Of a DNA stretch of 64,000 bases, positions 11,640-22,065 are shown one piece after another (positions within the stretch are counted from its first letter, which is position 1; each line of letters begins with the position of its first letter). The translations under genes and the position numbers were made by a program. Source of the DNA: Pohlia nutans (taxonomy: Eukaryota > Streptophyta > Bryopsida > Bryales > Mniaceae); contig CM040093.1 of the NCBI GenBank assembly GCA_022496805.1, forward strand, positions 1,118,501 through 1,182,500. Reading direction: 5' to 3'. Below the pieces are notes generated by a model, which did not search any database, was not told the origin of the DNA, and saw only the letters and a list, made by a program, of their open reading frames with translations.

Positions 11640-12560
11640 GTCTCCGAGTCCTACATTAAACAAAACAAAACAAACACTTTCAAAAAATAAAACATAACAT
11701 TGTAAAGAAACATAATTGCAAAAGTTTAATTGCAAAAGCAAAAGAAACATAATTGCAAATGCAAAAGAGGGCAGAATTTCTGTAGATCGAACTAGCAGGT
11801 ATGAAATTCAATTGCAAGAGGAAACCAATGATAATTTAAGAGGTAACTAGTGATAATTTAAGAGTCTAGTAAGCAAGAATCTGAGTCTATTGGAACTTGG
11901 ACTGAGTATATTGAAACTGAGCAAGAACTAAGTAAATTGAAACTGAACAAGAACTGTGAATCTTAAATCTTGCACACTAGATGATATTCTACACTTGCAG
12001 TCTTAATAAACTTGGCAGAGCACTGCCAGAAACGAGGTACTAGAGCGAATCACAAACCATTGCAGTGACTACTGCGCCTGGTCCATGTAGTGCTCCTTGC
12101 TCTTTCTCCATGTGCACTTCTTTTGTTGGCCTCTGCACATGATTTTGAGAGTGTGTAATCAATTGACTAGTAATCAAAACAAGGGCACTTAAGAATCCCA
12201 ACCAGAGATGGATTCTATACTACCAATTAAATGCATAATATTTCGAAGCTAATCTACTCATCTCTAAAAACTACACATGGATCACAGACGTCCAAGTTAT
12301 AGAAATTCACAGAGAGAAAAAAGGTCATGATTGTTCTAAAATGAAATGAATCAAAAATCCAATGAATACAGGAATTCTCACTGATTCTGAAATTCTGAAA
12401 GACCCATGATCCAAGACCCAAGATTTGAGCACACTAAAGTTCTGCAATTCTGAAAGACCCACGATCTGAACGCACTGAAATTCTATTCTAGCAGAACACT
12501 GACAAAATGCCTTCCAATCTAGCTGTAAACTGACAATCTACGTCCCAAAACTAGCTGAAC
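11640..12560. other. AT-rich non-coding stretch, no gene seen
   Basis: This stretch shows A-rich, low-complexity sequence and phrases that recur near 14.4 kb (GATTCTGAAATTCTGAAAGA, and a run naming CCAAGACCCAAGAT). The same text flanks the palindrome pairs at 12.6 and 14.55 kb, so this is the edge of that duplicated block. No reading frame, RNA gene or recognisable element end was found. Confidence 0.5.
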
Positions 12561-13061
12561 ACTGACAGAATATGGCATTGAAGTTAATCCCACGGATCCG
12601 TGGGATTGGCCTTGGTGCCATTTATGGCATTGAAGTTAATCCCACGGATCCGTGGGATTGCGGCTGTGGTTTCCAGAATTTCAAAATTCAACCAAAATTT
12701 ATGAGGTGGACGATGCCGATCACAAAATGCATGGGTATGGGATAACTGAATTAGTTGACCCTAGTCTGGGTACCAAGGAAGGCTATGTTTTTGGGACCCA
12801 CAGGCTTTGGTCAATTGTGATCCCATTGGAGACTGAAACTATCACTGTTGTCGTGGCCACTGATTCTATGGCCACTGCTGCCAACTGCTTCCCCATGCCG
12901 TATCTAGCCAATTAAATCACTCAAATTAGGTCAAACCAACTCTGTTTTTACTACTGTAACCTCCGAGCATGTACAAAACTGGTTTAAAATAGAGCCATGA
13001 TTCCCTTCAATACACTAGCTTGCATAGAAAAAATAAAATCTTCAAGGTTACGTAGCATTAC

Positions 13062-13186
13062 CTTAAAACTAGCCCCTTGCAAAATCTGCTTCTCACCAAA
13101 AGATTTGTACATGTTACGACATTCAATTAAATCCTCATCATCAGCATCATCCACAGCAGGCTTAGCAATTGATCTCACGACTGATG
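13062..13186 (-). pseudogene. Exon fragment of a TGD3-like (ABCI13) plastid ABC ATPase
   Basis: On the minus strand a 125-bp exon is bounded by an acceptor TTTCAG and a donor AAG|GTAATG. It encodes a linker ending DDADDEDLIECR followed by NMYKSFGEKQILQGASFK, the start of an ABC ATPase domain just before the Walker A loop. This matches the N-terminal end of the nucleotide-binding subunit of the plastid TGD lipid importer in land plants (recalled family pattern LIECR-VYKSFGEK-IL-GVSFK). No Walker A, signature or Walker B sequence follows, so this is an isolated captured or duplicated exon. Retained splice sites point to DNA-level capture. Confidence 0.7.
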
Positions 13187-14204
13187 CTGAAATTCTATGC
13201 ACACTGATTTTATGCACGCTGATTCTATGCACGCTGCATTATGAAAGTCCTGAGCACACTGGCTCTACGCACGCTGTAATTCACTGAGTGGCAAAATTTC
13301 ACTGAAATTCACTGACTCCTGTGCCTAGAGAATCAGTGTGTAGTTGGGTGGACTAGAGGAAGACAGGAAGACAGGCACGGAATCCAGGAAGCTGCACCTC
13401 CTAATGAAAATATGAACAATTATGGAATTTTTCATTAGTATATATGCTACCACTTTACTTAGGATGCAGAAGAGAGTTAATTCCTCAGCACAGCAGAATG
13501 ATTCAGTTCAGTATGTACGCACCTGTAGGTCCCAAGGCCTGATGCAAAAAATCTTGCAACAGTTTGATCGATTCAGTGGCACCGAATCTGGTTCTTGTAG
13601 AAACTAGCTAGATCGAACTTGCTCACCGATCGAACTGTTGCAAGACAGGCACGGAATCATGAAGGTTGGATCCACTGAAGTTAATCCCACGGATCCGTGG
13701 GATTGGACTAGGTGCTATTTTTGGCAATGAAGTTAGTCCCACGGATCCGTGGGATTGCCGACTCTAAAAAATTTCACTCCAGACTGGCACCTAAACGCAA
13801 CTTCGAAATGATCTAAACGCGATTGAACAACAAACTGGCACTTAAACTTTGAAATGATCTGAACTCCCAGTTAGTTGCAGGCGATCCAAACGCGATCGCC
13901 AATCAAGTCGCGAAATCAAAATTCTGAATCCAGTCACCATCCAGACGCGAACTGATCTAGTCGCAGCACACAATTTCTGCACCTTTGCAGTCGGTCGCGA
14001 AAACTAGACAATCGTGAATCCTTGCAGACAGCCGCGAAATGAATCCAGTCACCATATGATCCAATCGCGAAATGATCCAAAAGTGAATCCAGTCGTTCAA
14101 GAAACCAATCGTGAATCCAGTCGAGAAAAGGATCTTATCGTAACTTCGAGATCTGAGACAGACAGGGGACGGGAGAATGCTAGACAGGGGCGGGAGATAC
14201 TTAC

Positions 14205-14301
14205 GGAGATCGGAGCTGAGGACTCCATGCGCAGCTGCCTCTCCATCGCAACTGGAGCGTTTGGATCGCTTGCTACAACCTGCACGAGGACTGTTGCTCA
14301 T
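14205..14301 (-). pseudogene. Possible orphan first exon (33 codons)
   Basis: The minus strand has an ATG at 14301, 33 open codons (MSNSPRAGCSKRSKRSSC and onward, rich in Ser, Arg and Lys), and then a good donor CC|GTAAGTATC. Upstream sequence reads like a 5' untranslated region. It sits on the same strand as and upstream of the TGD3-like exon, so it could be the first exon of the same fragment, but no sequence homology shows this. Confidence 0.3.
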
Positions 14302-14689
14302 GAATATACACAGAGAGCCGCAAGAAACCCTAATAGATCAGGGGTTGACTTTTTGTTGAATACGTTAAATTTGAATACGTAGTTGAATACGCTGTAGTTG
14401 AAATAGGACCCGGCCACTGATTCTGAAATTCTGAAAGACCCAAGATCCAAGACCCAAGATCTGAGCACACTGAAATTATATTCTAGCTGTACACTGACAG
14501 AATGACATTGTGGGCGTCACAGAGCTAGCTGAACACTGACAGAATATGGCATTGAAGTTAATCCCACGGATCCGTGGGATTGGCCTAGGTGCCATTTATG
14601 GCATTGAAGTTAATCCCACGGATCCGTGGGATTGTCGACTCTTGAAACTTTAACTCCAAACAGAGAGCAGGGTGGCACGTATGCAGGCG

Positions 14690-14845
14690 ATACCCACTCC
14701 CGATACCAACACCTGTCCCGATACCCGCCCCCACGATACCTGCCCCTCGATTTCTCCCCCCTCAATACCCGCCTCCTCGATATCCACCCCCTCGATACCC
14801 GTCCCCTCGATACCCGGTCCCGATACCCGCCCCCGATACCCACAA
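14690..14845. repeat. C-rich minisatellite, unit about 13-15 bp
   Basis: Imperfect tandem copies of CGATACCCGCCCC and variants (CTCGATACCCGTCCC) run for about 150 bp. Strand asymmetry is strong, with C far exceeding G on the plus strand. Frames crossing it are repeat artefacts. Confidence 0.8.
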
Positions 14846-14853
14846 GAAAGTTG

Positions 14854-15179
14854 AACCCCTAAACGTACCAACCCTTTGAACAGAAGTAGATTCTAGGGTC
14901 AAAAGTAGATATTAGCATGGCTTAGATGTACATGAGGTGTACATGAGAAGACCATTGCAAGCATATAATCTACCCAACAAATTAGACATACTTGTAGTTG
15001 AAGGCCTCTTCAATATTATTAAGAGCTCCCCATCACAAGAGCATTATTGTAATTGGTACAGAATTTATTAGGCTTTCAAAGTTGACTTGGATGAAAATCA
15101 TCCTAGGTTGTATGAAAAAGCAACAAGGCTTCCAATCTGTTCATGATCCAATTTCTGGACGCTGGAACGTTTAGGGGTT
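14854..15179. mobile_element. Candidate small non-autonomous element (326 bp, inverted ends)
   Basis: AACCCCTAAACGTACC at 14854 is matched by its inverse (GGAACGTTTAGGGGTT, ending 15179) with one mismatch over 16 bp. The interior is AT-rich and non-coding. No convincing target-site duplication is visible, so a MITE assignment is tentative. Confidence 0.3.
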
Positions 15180-15575
15180 ATTAAAAAGGCAGATTAAAAG
15201 TGGTAAACGAGAGTAAGACAACATGCAAGAACGTTAAACTAGAATTAGTTAAATATATAAGAGGAGGAAAAAAAAACAAGATAAATTGGAGAAATTAACT
15301 ATGTGAGGAAAAAAGATTTGACGTTAAATTTCCACAAAATTAAAATAGAAATGGTGAAAAACGGTGAAGGAATTCACAGATGTGAAGGTAAATTAACTCC
15401 AACTAGTAATAAATAGAGTGCAACTATATATCATAACTCCAATTAGTCATAAATAGTGCAGGCGTTGAAATAAAATGATGAAAAATGGTGCAAAATTGTG
15501 AAAACTGATTAAAAATAATGAAAAATTGAACAAATCGATAGGACAAGTGAGTTTTCCGTTGCAAAAAACTATGTG
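15180..15575. other. AT-rich spacer, nothing recognised
   Basis: This is A-rich sequence with loose internal repetition (AACTCCAA, GTGAAAA). I see no gene, inverted ends or RNA feature. Confidence 0.5.
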
Positions 15576-15579
15576 GTGG

Positions 15580-16905
15580 CTAATCCCACGGATCCGTGGG
15601 ATTGGACACCATGGAGTTCTGTGTTGAGAAAGACTATGGTGGGTAATCCCACGGATCCGTGGGATTGGACACCATGGACTTCTGTGTTGAGAAAAACTCT
15701 ACGGTGGCTAATCCCACGGATCCGTGGGATTAGACACCATGGAGTTTTGTGTTGAGAAAGACTATGGTGGCTAATCCCACGGATCCGTGGGATTGGATAC
15801 CATGGAGTATTGTGTTGAGAAAGACTATGGTGACTAATGCCACGGATCCGTGGGATTCGACACTATGGAATTCTGTGTTGAGAAAGATTATGGTCGCTAA
15901 TCCCACGGATCCCCATGGTTTTGTTTTTTGAGTTTGCGAGTGCAATTTTTGGAATTTCAAGGCCTGTAGTATACCGTTGGAAAGGTCTTGAAAATACCTT
16001 TCCAATGGTAAATTACACGCCCCTAAAGGATTAAAATTGGGTTCGTAAATTAGAAAAGAAAAATCTGTAATCGCTAAGCGACTATAGATCAGGGTGGTCA
16101 GAAGAACCACTTTGGGTATTATGTTGCGAAAAACTTTATGGTGGCTAATCCTACGGATCCGTGGGATTGGCCACTGTGGTTTTGTTTTTTTGAATTTGCG
16201 AGTGCAATTTTTGAATTTTCAAGGCCTATAATATACCGTTTGAAAGGTCTTGAAAATTCCTTTCCAATGGTATATTACACGCCCCTAAAGGATTAAAATT
16301 GGATTCGTAAATCAAAAAAGAGAAATCTGTAGTCGCTAAGCGACTACAGATCAGGGTGGTCAGAAGAACTAGTTTGGGTTTTATGTTGCGAAAAACTTTA
16401 TGGTGGCTAATCCCACGGATCCGTGGGATTGGCCACTGTGGTTTTGCTTTTTTTGAATTTGCGAGTACAATTTTTGGAATTTCAAGGCGTGTAATATACC
16501 ATTGGAAAGGTCTTGAAAATACCTTTCCAATGGTATATTACACGCCCCTAAGGATTAAAATTGGATTCGTAAGTCGAAAAAGAAAAATCTGTAATCGCTA
16601 AGCGACTACAGATCAGGGTGGTCAGAAGAGCCATTTTGGGTTTTATGTTGCGAAAAACTTTATGGTGGCTAATCCCACGGATCCGTGGAATTGGCCACTG
16701 TGGTTTTGTTTTTTTAAATTTGCGAGTGCAATTTTTGTAATTTCAAGGCGTGTAATATACCATTGGAAAGGTCTTGAAAATACCTTTCCAATGGTATATT
16801 TCACGCCCCTAAAGGATTAAAATTGGATTCGTAAGTCGAAAAAGAAAAATCTGTAGTCGCTAAGCGACTACAGATCATGGCGGTGAAAAGAATCGTAGCC
16901 CATTT
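15580..16905 (-). repeat. Dyad satellite, left array (inverse orientation of the 59.6-64 kb array)
   Basis: Six palindromes (core CCCACGGATCCGTGGG, some mutated) are spaced only 60 to 68 bp apart from 15582 to 15915, followed by copies at about 16147, 16408 and 16671 spaced about 262 bp apart. The 262-bp monomers also contain the second dyad CTGTAGTCGCTAAGCGACT.. and the long hairpin built on GTGTAATATACCATTGG. This mirrors the right-hand array, where compressed 60-65 bp units lie at 60802-61012. The copy at 15898 is truncated inside the palindrome. Confidence 0.9.
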
Positions 16906-17478
16906 TGGCTGCAGTTTTTTTTTCCACCATGTTTTCTACTAGTGCAAGGCGGAATTGAAACTCTGTACCGCCCAACGTCGTGTCGAGCGTAATGATGATC
17001 CTGTTGTGCTGTAGAAGGTCTTATTGGACATGCCCGGAGGCGCGGAGTTCTGCAGTCAAAATCCACACCTGGAGGGCGCTGAGGTGTTTGGATTGCAGAT
17101 GCGTAGGCCCGATACTCCCATTGGTGCAGATGATGAAACACACCGCCCCGACACTGTCAAGTTCTCTCGCCCCCGTCTCGGTAAGAGACTCCTACATCTA
17201 ATCCCGTAATTCTGCGTACAATTGTTGAAGAGTCTTCTCTAGACGTGCAAGAAGTTTAAGAGCCTCCACCGTCCGGGCTCGATTTTCGTCGAGTCATCGC
17301 CGTTCATGAAACCAATGTTAACGAGTTGGTTTGGCATATAGCCCGTGTCCCTTACAATTCTAGCAAGTCTTGTTGGACCATGCATACGGGTACTTAAAAG
17401 AAATGCACTGCGAAGCTCGTCACCAACAATCGGAGTGTTGCTTGCTCGGCCTACTCTGGAGTTTGGGATTTTTACACA

Positions 17479-18199
17479 ATGCAAAAACAAAAACCTATAA
17501 AGTTCTTCTTCTGTCTGGACGACATCGAGCGTTGTGTAAAGGGCTTCCGTCGCAAGTGGGTCATCCCATTTTCAGACACCCAAGGCAAGTTCCCAATTCC
17601 TCCCGTGTGGCATGTTATGCTTGCTACTAAACTCACTTGCCCGGAGATCGTGGCCCTTGAGAATGTAGGATTCCAACTCCCCTCTAAGGAGCGCGTCACT
17701 CCGACTCGATTCTTCAAGAACTCTGCTCCCCCACTCGACTTGTCAAGGGTTGGAATTCCCCTACAACCCCGACTACATTCCTTCCAGAAGGAATCCAAGG
17801 CTACTCGTCGCTCCGGCACTGGGCCCTCGACAAAACGCAGGGAGAATGTTGGATCTGCTCGAGCTATGCACGTAAACCATTTTGAAGTTGACTATGATCC
17901 CCCACCCGGGGTTCGACTGTGTTATGAAGTTGCAGTCCAAACCTCCTCCTACGGATGCCGTTTACCAAGTGACGGTGAGCTCTCACTTGGAGTGTACTTG
18001 CGCGGCCTTCAAAGATATGATTATCAAGTTTGGGAGCAGGCGCAATTCCTGTCTGAATTGTAAGCACTTCTACTACATATTCGTCAAGGTTTCTAACTTA
18101 GATCCCAAAGTTAACATGTTCATACACGCCCCAACCTTTAGTTTCAACAAGGTCAAGCTCATCCTCGAAGGTGGCCTCTTGACACATTCTACCACCTAG
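17479..18199 (+). pseudogene. SWIM zinc-finger protein, left copy, frameshifted
   Basis: A frame 17479-18063 (194 codons) starts MQKQKPIKFFFCLDD and has no recognised domain. From about 17760 the more protein-like text moves to another frame, 17882-18199. That frame contains a SWIM-type zinc finger: ECTCAAFK, then about 15 residues, then CLNCKH (C-x-C ... C-x-H), flanked by beta-strand-like hydrophobic residues as in MULE/FAR1 and plant SWIM proteins. The switch means a frameshift or an unrecognised intron. SWIM fingers bind DNA or protein and often sit at the C-terminus of Mutator-type transposases, but no transposase domain is seen here. Confidence 0.5.
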
Positions 18200-18416
18200 A
18201 TTTGTACCCGACTTAGGAATACTTCGTCCCTAATGGACGTGGTCGCTTGTTGACCGCGTGTGTACTTGCTCTATCACTCAAAGAAATACAAATATGTACT
18301 TCTCCACTCTACGAAAAGTACAAACCATATTCAATGATCTTTATTCTTGTCCAATCATTGCAGTACAATAATTTTTGCATGTCTTTCACACCGTTCAACT
18401 CTAGACTTCTCACTTT

Positions 18417-18968
18417 TTAACTACGCCTCCGACGTGCCCAACTCCTTGAAGCTCTTCCTGCATGTTCCTCATTCGATCTAGGCGGGCTTACTGGATTGGG
18501 TCGAAGTAAATCTACATAGCTAATGGTTCGGTCCTTCATCCGTTCTCTCAACGGCAAAGGATGTGGTGATAACCCTCGCATGCTCCCACAAAATGACAAC
18601 GGCTTTGAAGAATCCACTGCCTCATTGACCTCCTCTTCCTCGTCAACCGTGTTGTCCTCATCCTCCACCTCTTCTCTATCCTCCACCTCTTCTCTTTCCT
18701 CCACCGCATCTTCTTCTCTTTCCACTACATCTTCCCTCTTCAATTTGTCCGTATATTGTTGCCGCTCCTCCTCCTCCACCCTCCACTTCCAAGCTTGCGT
18801 GGACTGTGAGAATGGTGTCATCACATACTCATAACGATATCGTTCTTCAGCACTTTTCTCATTCCTCTCACGTTCCGGCGATGGATTAAATGGAATGTGG
18901 GGATCTTCTAAACTTACTATCTCCTCATTCCGTCCTAGGCCGTCAAACATGTATCTCTCCTCTTCCAT
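18417..18968 (-). CDS. Acidic protein, 183 aa, left copy
   Basis: An intact frame from ATG 18968 to stop 18417, opposed to the SWIM frame. The N-terminus contains MEEERYMFDGLGRNEE, the middle is a Glu/Val/Asp repeat (REEVEDREEVEDED) probably helical, and the C-terminus is basic (GRASRSWARRRRS). A TATA-like TATATTGAG lies about 45 bp upstream. The right copy at 57483-58034 encodes the same protein, so the frame is either conserved or recently copied. No function is known; an acidic/basic layout fits a DNA-associated accessory protein. Confidence 0.5.
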   Translation of the reverse strand: MEEERYMFDGLGRNEEIVSLEDPHIPFNPSPERERNEKSAEERYRYEYVMTPFSQSTQAWKWRVEEEERQQYTDKLKREDVVEREEDAVEEREEVEDREEVEDEDNTVDEEEEVNEAVDSSKPLSFCGSMRGLSPHPLPLRERMKDRTISYVDLLRPNPVSPPRSNEEHAGRASRSWARRRRS

Positions 18969-19337
18969 CGTACACTACTCGTCTTCATTCTTGTTGTGTT
19001 TGAGTTTAGGGACGTCCTTATATATTGAGTCCCGACAACTTCGTCCACCACAATGAATTATTGTTATAGTCCAAGTTGTAGGAATCAAATCAACAAGTAG
19101 CTAGAACAAAGACAAAATTGATGAGATAAGAATGCCACAACTACGTGCTTTGTCCCTTATGCCTTGTCCTTCTGTTCACTTAGTCTTCAATGGCATCAAT
19201 CTTGTTCACTCATTGAAACCTTTATTGACCTCTTCATTTGCTTTGGTTTTATACAGAACCTCTATTTCTCAATTATCTATTTCTGTGTCTATTTTAAGTA
19301 ATTAAAAACAATCAAAAGTGTACCAAAAAAAAAGTGA

Positions 19338-19554
19338 TTGTTTTTCATGGCCCTCATTTCCACGGTAATGGGTCAAAAAAATACTATTATTAGCAGGAAT
19401 ATCAAATACTGTTTGGAATATTCGAATCTTTCAAAAATAAGTTATAAAAATAGTAAAAATATTACTATTTTTAATTTCTGCCCGCTCTACGCTCTCCAAA
19501 TTTGCGCTCTCGGCTCTCTGCTCTCCGCTCTACGCTCACATAGAAGTGTCGTCC
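19338..19554. other. Inner terminus of the inverted unit with GAGC hexamer array
   Basis: GGTAATGGGTC is followed by AT-rich sequence and then a run of GCTCT/CGCTC hexamers ending at CACATAGAAGTGTCGTCC, where homology to the right arm stops. The same order (GGTAATGGGTC, AT-rich spacer, GCTC array) occurs at 24335-24480, and a related array lies at 10.23 kb. This looks like the end of an element family rather than random duplication breakpoints. Confidence 0.5.
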
Positions 19555-19810
19555 TACCGAGCAGGATCATAAGTGTCATCGAGTAAACTCCTCAAACTTA
19601 GGCAAGAGCTACGTGCAACCCTAATCGAGCTGCTCGGTACCGAGCTGCAGCAGTAGACTCCGGGCTCCACGTTAACTTATGAAAATTTGTTTGCGGCTAA
19701 TAAATTCCTCACCCAGGCGAGAGCTACCTGCCAGCCCTTATCGAGCGGCTCGGTAACGAGCGACAGTTGAGGTCTCCCTTGCACATCGTTTTCTGCTTCA
19801 AGAAGAGTAT

Positions 19811-20304
19811 TGTGACACCCAAAATCTAGCACTTACTTGTTAACAGTAAATTAGTAATTATCGGTAGCCTACCGATCTGGATTTTTTACTACTCCGGTAA
19901 AATTCCAAGTTACCATAGGAAGTAGATCTAAGAGAACATTTTTTTACCGATCTGACCTAACGGTCAGATCCGGTTGTACTTATGTATATAAGCAATGAAG
20001 CCAAACTCATTGGCACGGTCCATTTTCTAAGATATATGATTGTTTTAGTTCAACCTCTTTCCTTTTATCTTTCTTACCGAGTAAGTTCCTTCCGGATACT
20101 TTGCTTGATGATTCCAGTCTAGACTATCCTGTTGTGAGGGATCACCGACCCAGTCCCGGTAATATTTCTCGCTTAGCGTTTTCAGATCCTTTTAGCTTAT
20201 ATACTTCCGACTAGTTTTTCTATTCCTCCCGGTAGTAATTATCGAGCAGCCGGTTATAAAGAGTAGCTACCATTACTCGTGAGCTGTCACTTATAGTGAT
20301 CTAC
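19811..20304 (+). mobile_element. LTR-like stretch (possible solo LTR)
   Basis: It starts TGTGACACCC, contains inverted TACCGATCTGACC..GGTCAGATC and a TATATAAGC box at about 19986, and lacks coding sequence. These are common in plant LTRs. The 3' boundary and a target duplication could not be identified, so this is a weak call. Confidence 0.3.
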
Positions 20305-20619
20305 AATGACCCAGTTTGAAATTGAATAAGAAATTCGAACATAGCGATAAACGCTTGATCAAAACAAATTTGGTCCTTGAATCCTGTAGCTCTTTACTAA
20401 TCTCCACTCCTTGACATGTTATAATGACACAAATAGTATCCTCTGTCTTATATGGGGTTTTACAATATAGTATTGCATACGAAAGTGACATTGAAGAAGT
20501 ATTTTGATTGAGGGGAGCCGGGAAGGTGGTCTAAAAAACTTGTCAAACTCCATACTATCAAATTTATAAATTTTCAACTAGCTGTGTTCATTAACTACGA
20601 TTTGGCGAGGGAACGGCAT

Positions 20620-20835
20620 TTTGAGCTGCTCGTTACCGAGCAGCAGCTGGAGCTAATTCTTGGACAACTGGAGCTAATTCTTGGACAGCTGGAGCTAATT
20701 CTAAAATGGAAAGACGAGGACTAGCATTTTGGACAACTAAGAATTACGCAGATCTCAAAATGGAAAGACGAGGGCTAGTGTTTTGGGCAACTAAGAATTG
20801 CACGGGGAGCTCAAAATGGAAAGAAAGAAGAAGAG
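20620..20835 (+). repeat. Local tandem repeats (GGAGCTAATTCTTGGACA; CAAAATGGAAAGACGAGG)
   Basis: Three copies of an 18-22 bp unit (CTGGAGCTAATTCTTGGACA) are followed by two to three copies of a roughly 60-bp unit containing AAAATGGAAAGACGAGG and GGACAACTAAGAATT. No gene is supported. Confidence 0.8.
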
Positions 20836-21229
20836 AATCTGGTACTTGAAGTTGCGCACTCTGAGAGTGGCAGCCCTGATGAGCTAATTCTTGCAAAGAA
20901 TAATTTTGAAAAGAAGAACTGGTTTACAGACAGAGAAGAGAAAAAAGAAAAGATTGAAAAAAAACACACTGACCTCGTAAAGCTCGCCACGCACATGATG
21001 CCCCGCCGAAGGCACATCAATGAGGAACGGCATTTTGAGCTGCTCGTTACCGAGCAGCAGCTGAATCTTGATCTTCACGAGGGTTTCGTGCAACCCAGTC
21101 CATAGGCGTTCCGAGAGCTGTGCACGCCGCTGAGCCTGTGAACGCTGCAGCCATCATTCAAGAAAAAAGCATCAAAACCACAAGGTAACTTATTAGTACC
21201 ACCAATTGGTTTTGCAAGAGTTGAGAGTA

Positions 21230-21985
21230 TTTGTTGCGATATGGATCCCGGATTGACGTGGATGTGGTGCATGATCAATGGCAGAGGTTACGAAGGCGAG
21301 CGAGTGTTCTCCTGATAGCTGGAAGAAGAAAGTGGCTCTCTAGGAGCCGAACTACCCGGATCTCGAGAAGCTGGCGGAGGTGGAACGAACGCTGGCCAGC
21401 TTCCGCCCCTGCTGTTTGCCGCTGAAGCCCGGAGGGTGGAGGAGAAGCTTGCTGATGCTTCAATAGGGGTGTCACACCACTTTCTTCCCATTCTCGGAGA
21501 ATGGAGAATGGCGGAGGGCCCATTCTCGGTGATTGAAGAATCTCCATTCTTCTCCTCCACGGGTGAAGAATGGAGAATGGAGAGAATTTCTTCTGCGAAG
21601 CTTTTACCACAAAGCTTCTGTCTTTCGCCTGGGTCGCTTCTTTTACTGCTGGAGGCTCGCTGTGCTTGATTTGCGGTGGTGGTCGCGGCTGCGCAGAGCT
21701 GCGCTTCATCGGCATGAGAGACAGGAGGTATGACTCGTACACTTGTGTAATTTTGATTGTGACTCTCCGATTCGTGGTTTCGGGAGCTAGGGTTTGTTGC
21801 GGCGGGGCTGTAGTTGATTTGCGTGATTTCTGTGCAGGTGGGAAGCAGTCTATTTCGGGGAACTAAACAATTGTTAGAATCAACGGTGCCGCCCTGAATA
21901 GAATTTCGTGCAAGCATCATCAGCATGAGCAACCCCCTCTCCATCGCCAACGTGTGTTTCAGGTGTGTAAAAAAAACAAACACAA
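21230..21985. other. Mixed-composition stretch, no supported gene
   Basis: A GC-richer block has several overlapping long frames on both strands, none with a recognised domain. It holds imperfect repeats of GAATGGAGAATGG at 21480-21585. It resembles a 5' untranslated or promoter fragment, but nothing fixes a transcript. Confidence 0.3.
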
Positions 21986-22065
21986 TAGGGGCATTTCATC
22001 CTCAATTCTCCATTCCAATCGCTTGTCTCAATTTCGTTTTCCGTGAAACAGAGCATCTGTGTCAT

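Larger units (their letters stand above)
12566..14642. repeat. Three pairs of the CCCACGGATCCGTGGG palindrome outside the satellite
   Basis: The 22-bp palindrome with core CCCACGGATCCGTGGG occurs as pairs about 50 bp apart at roughly 12585/12637, 13681/13738 and 14561/14612. Each copy follows GAAGTTA or a close variant (GAAGTTAAT), and each pair is linked by a variant of GGCCTAGGTGCCATTTATGG. The same 22 bp is the hallmark of the satellite arrays at 15.6-16.9 and 59.7-64 kb, yet the flanks here are different. A gene fragment (TGD3-like exon) lies between the first and second pairs. Confidence 0.85.
16906..19554. repeat. Left arm of a large inverted duplication (SWIM/acidic unit)
   Basis: This segment is repeated in reverse at 56911-59543. 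Paired coordinates sum to 76449-76451 over almost the whole length, so there are very few indels; the main one is about 14 bp in the hexamer array at the inner end. Identity is very high by eye, with scattered single-base differences. The outer end continues into satellite on both sides; the inner end stops abruptly at 19554/56911. Confidence 0.9.
19620..21062. repeat. Third palindrome family, core GCTGCTCGGTACCGAGC
   Basis: Related inverted repeats occur at about 19629 (GAGCTGCTCGGTACCGAGCT), 19743 (one strand mutated), 20622 and 21032 (GAGCTGCTCGTTACCGAGCA). The first two sit in a longer 113-bp near-duplication (GGCnAGAGCTACnTGC); the last two share the preceding ACGGCATTTT. The sequence is unrelated to the other two palindrome families. 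Confidence 0.7.

Noticed and set aside
12652..12915. 87-codon frame starting inside a palindrome (EVDDADHKMHGYGITELVDP)
   Set aside because: Reads plausibly as protein but starts within repeat DNA and matches no family I recognise; too weak to call.
15573..15931. Frames spanning the compressed palindromes (repeating NPTDPWDW)
   Set aside because: Peptide repeat is only the translation of the palindrome array.
17239..17490. Minus-strand frame of 83 codons (MHGPTRLARIVRDTGYMPNQ)
   Set aside because: Looks somewhat protein-like, but is not open in the right-hand copy and matches no family I know.
21275..21983. Overlapping frames of up to 231 codons on the minus strand
   Set aside because: Low complexity, overlapping frames on both strands, no domain.
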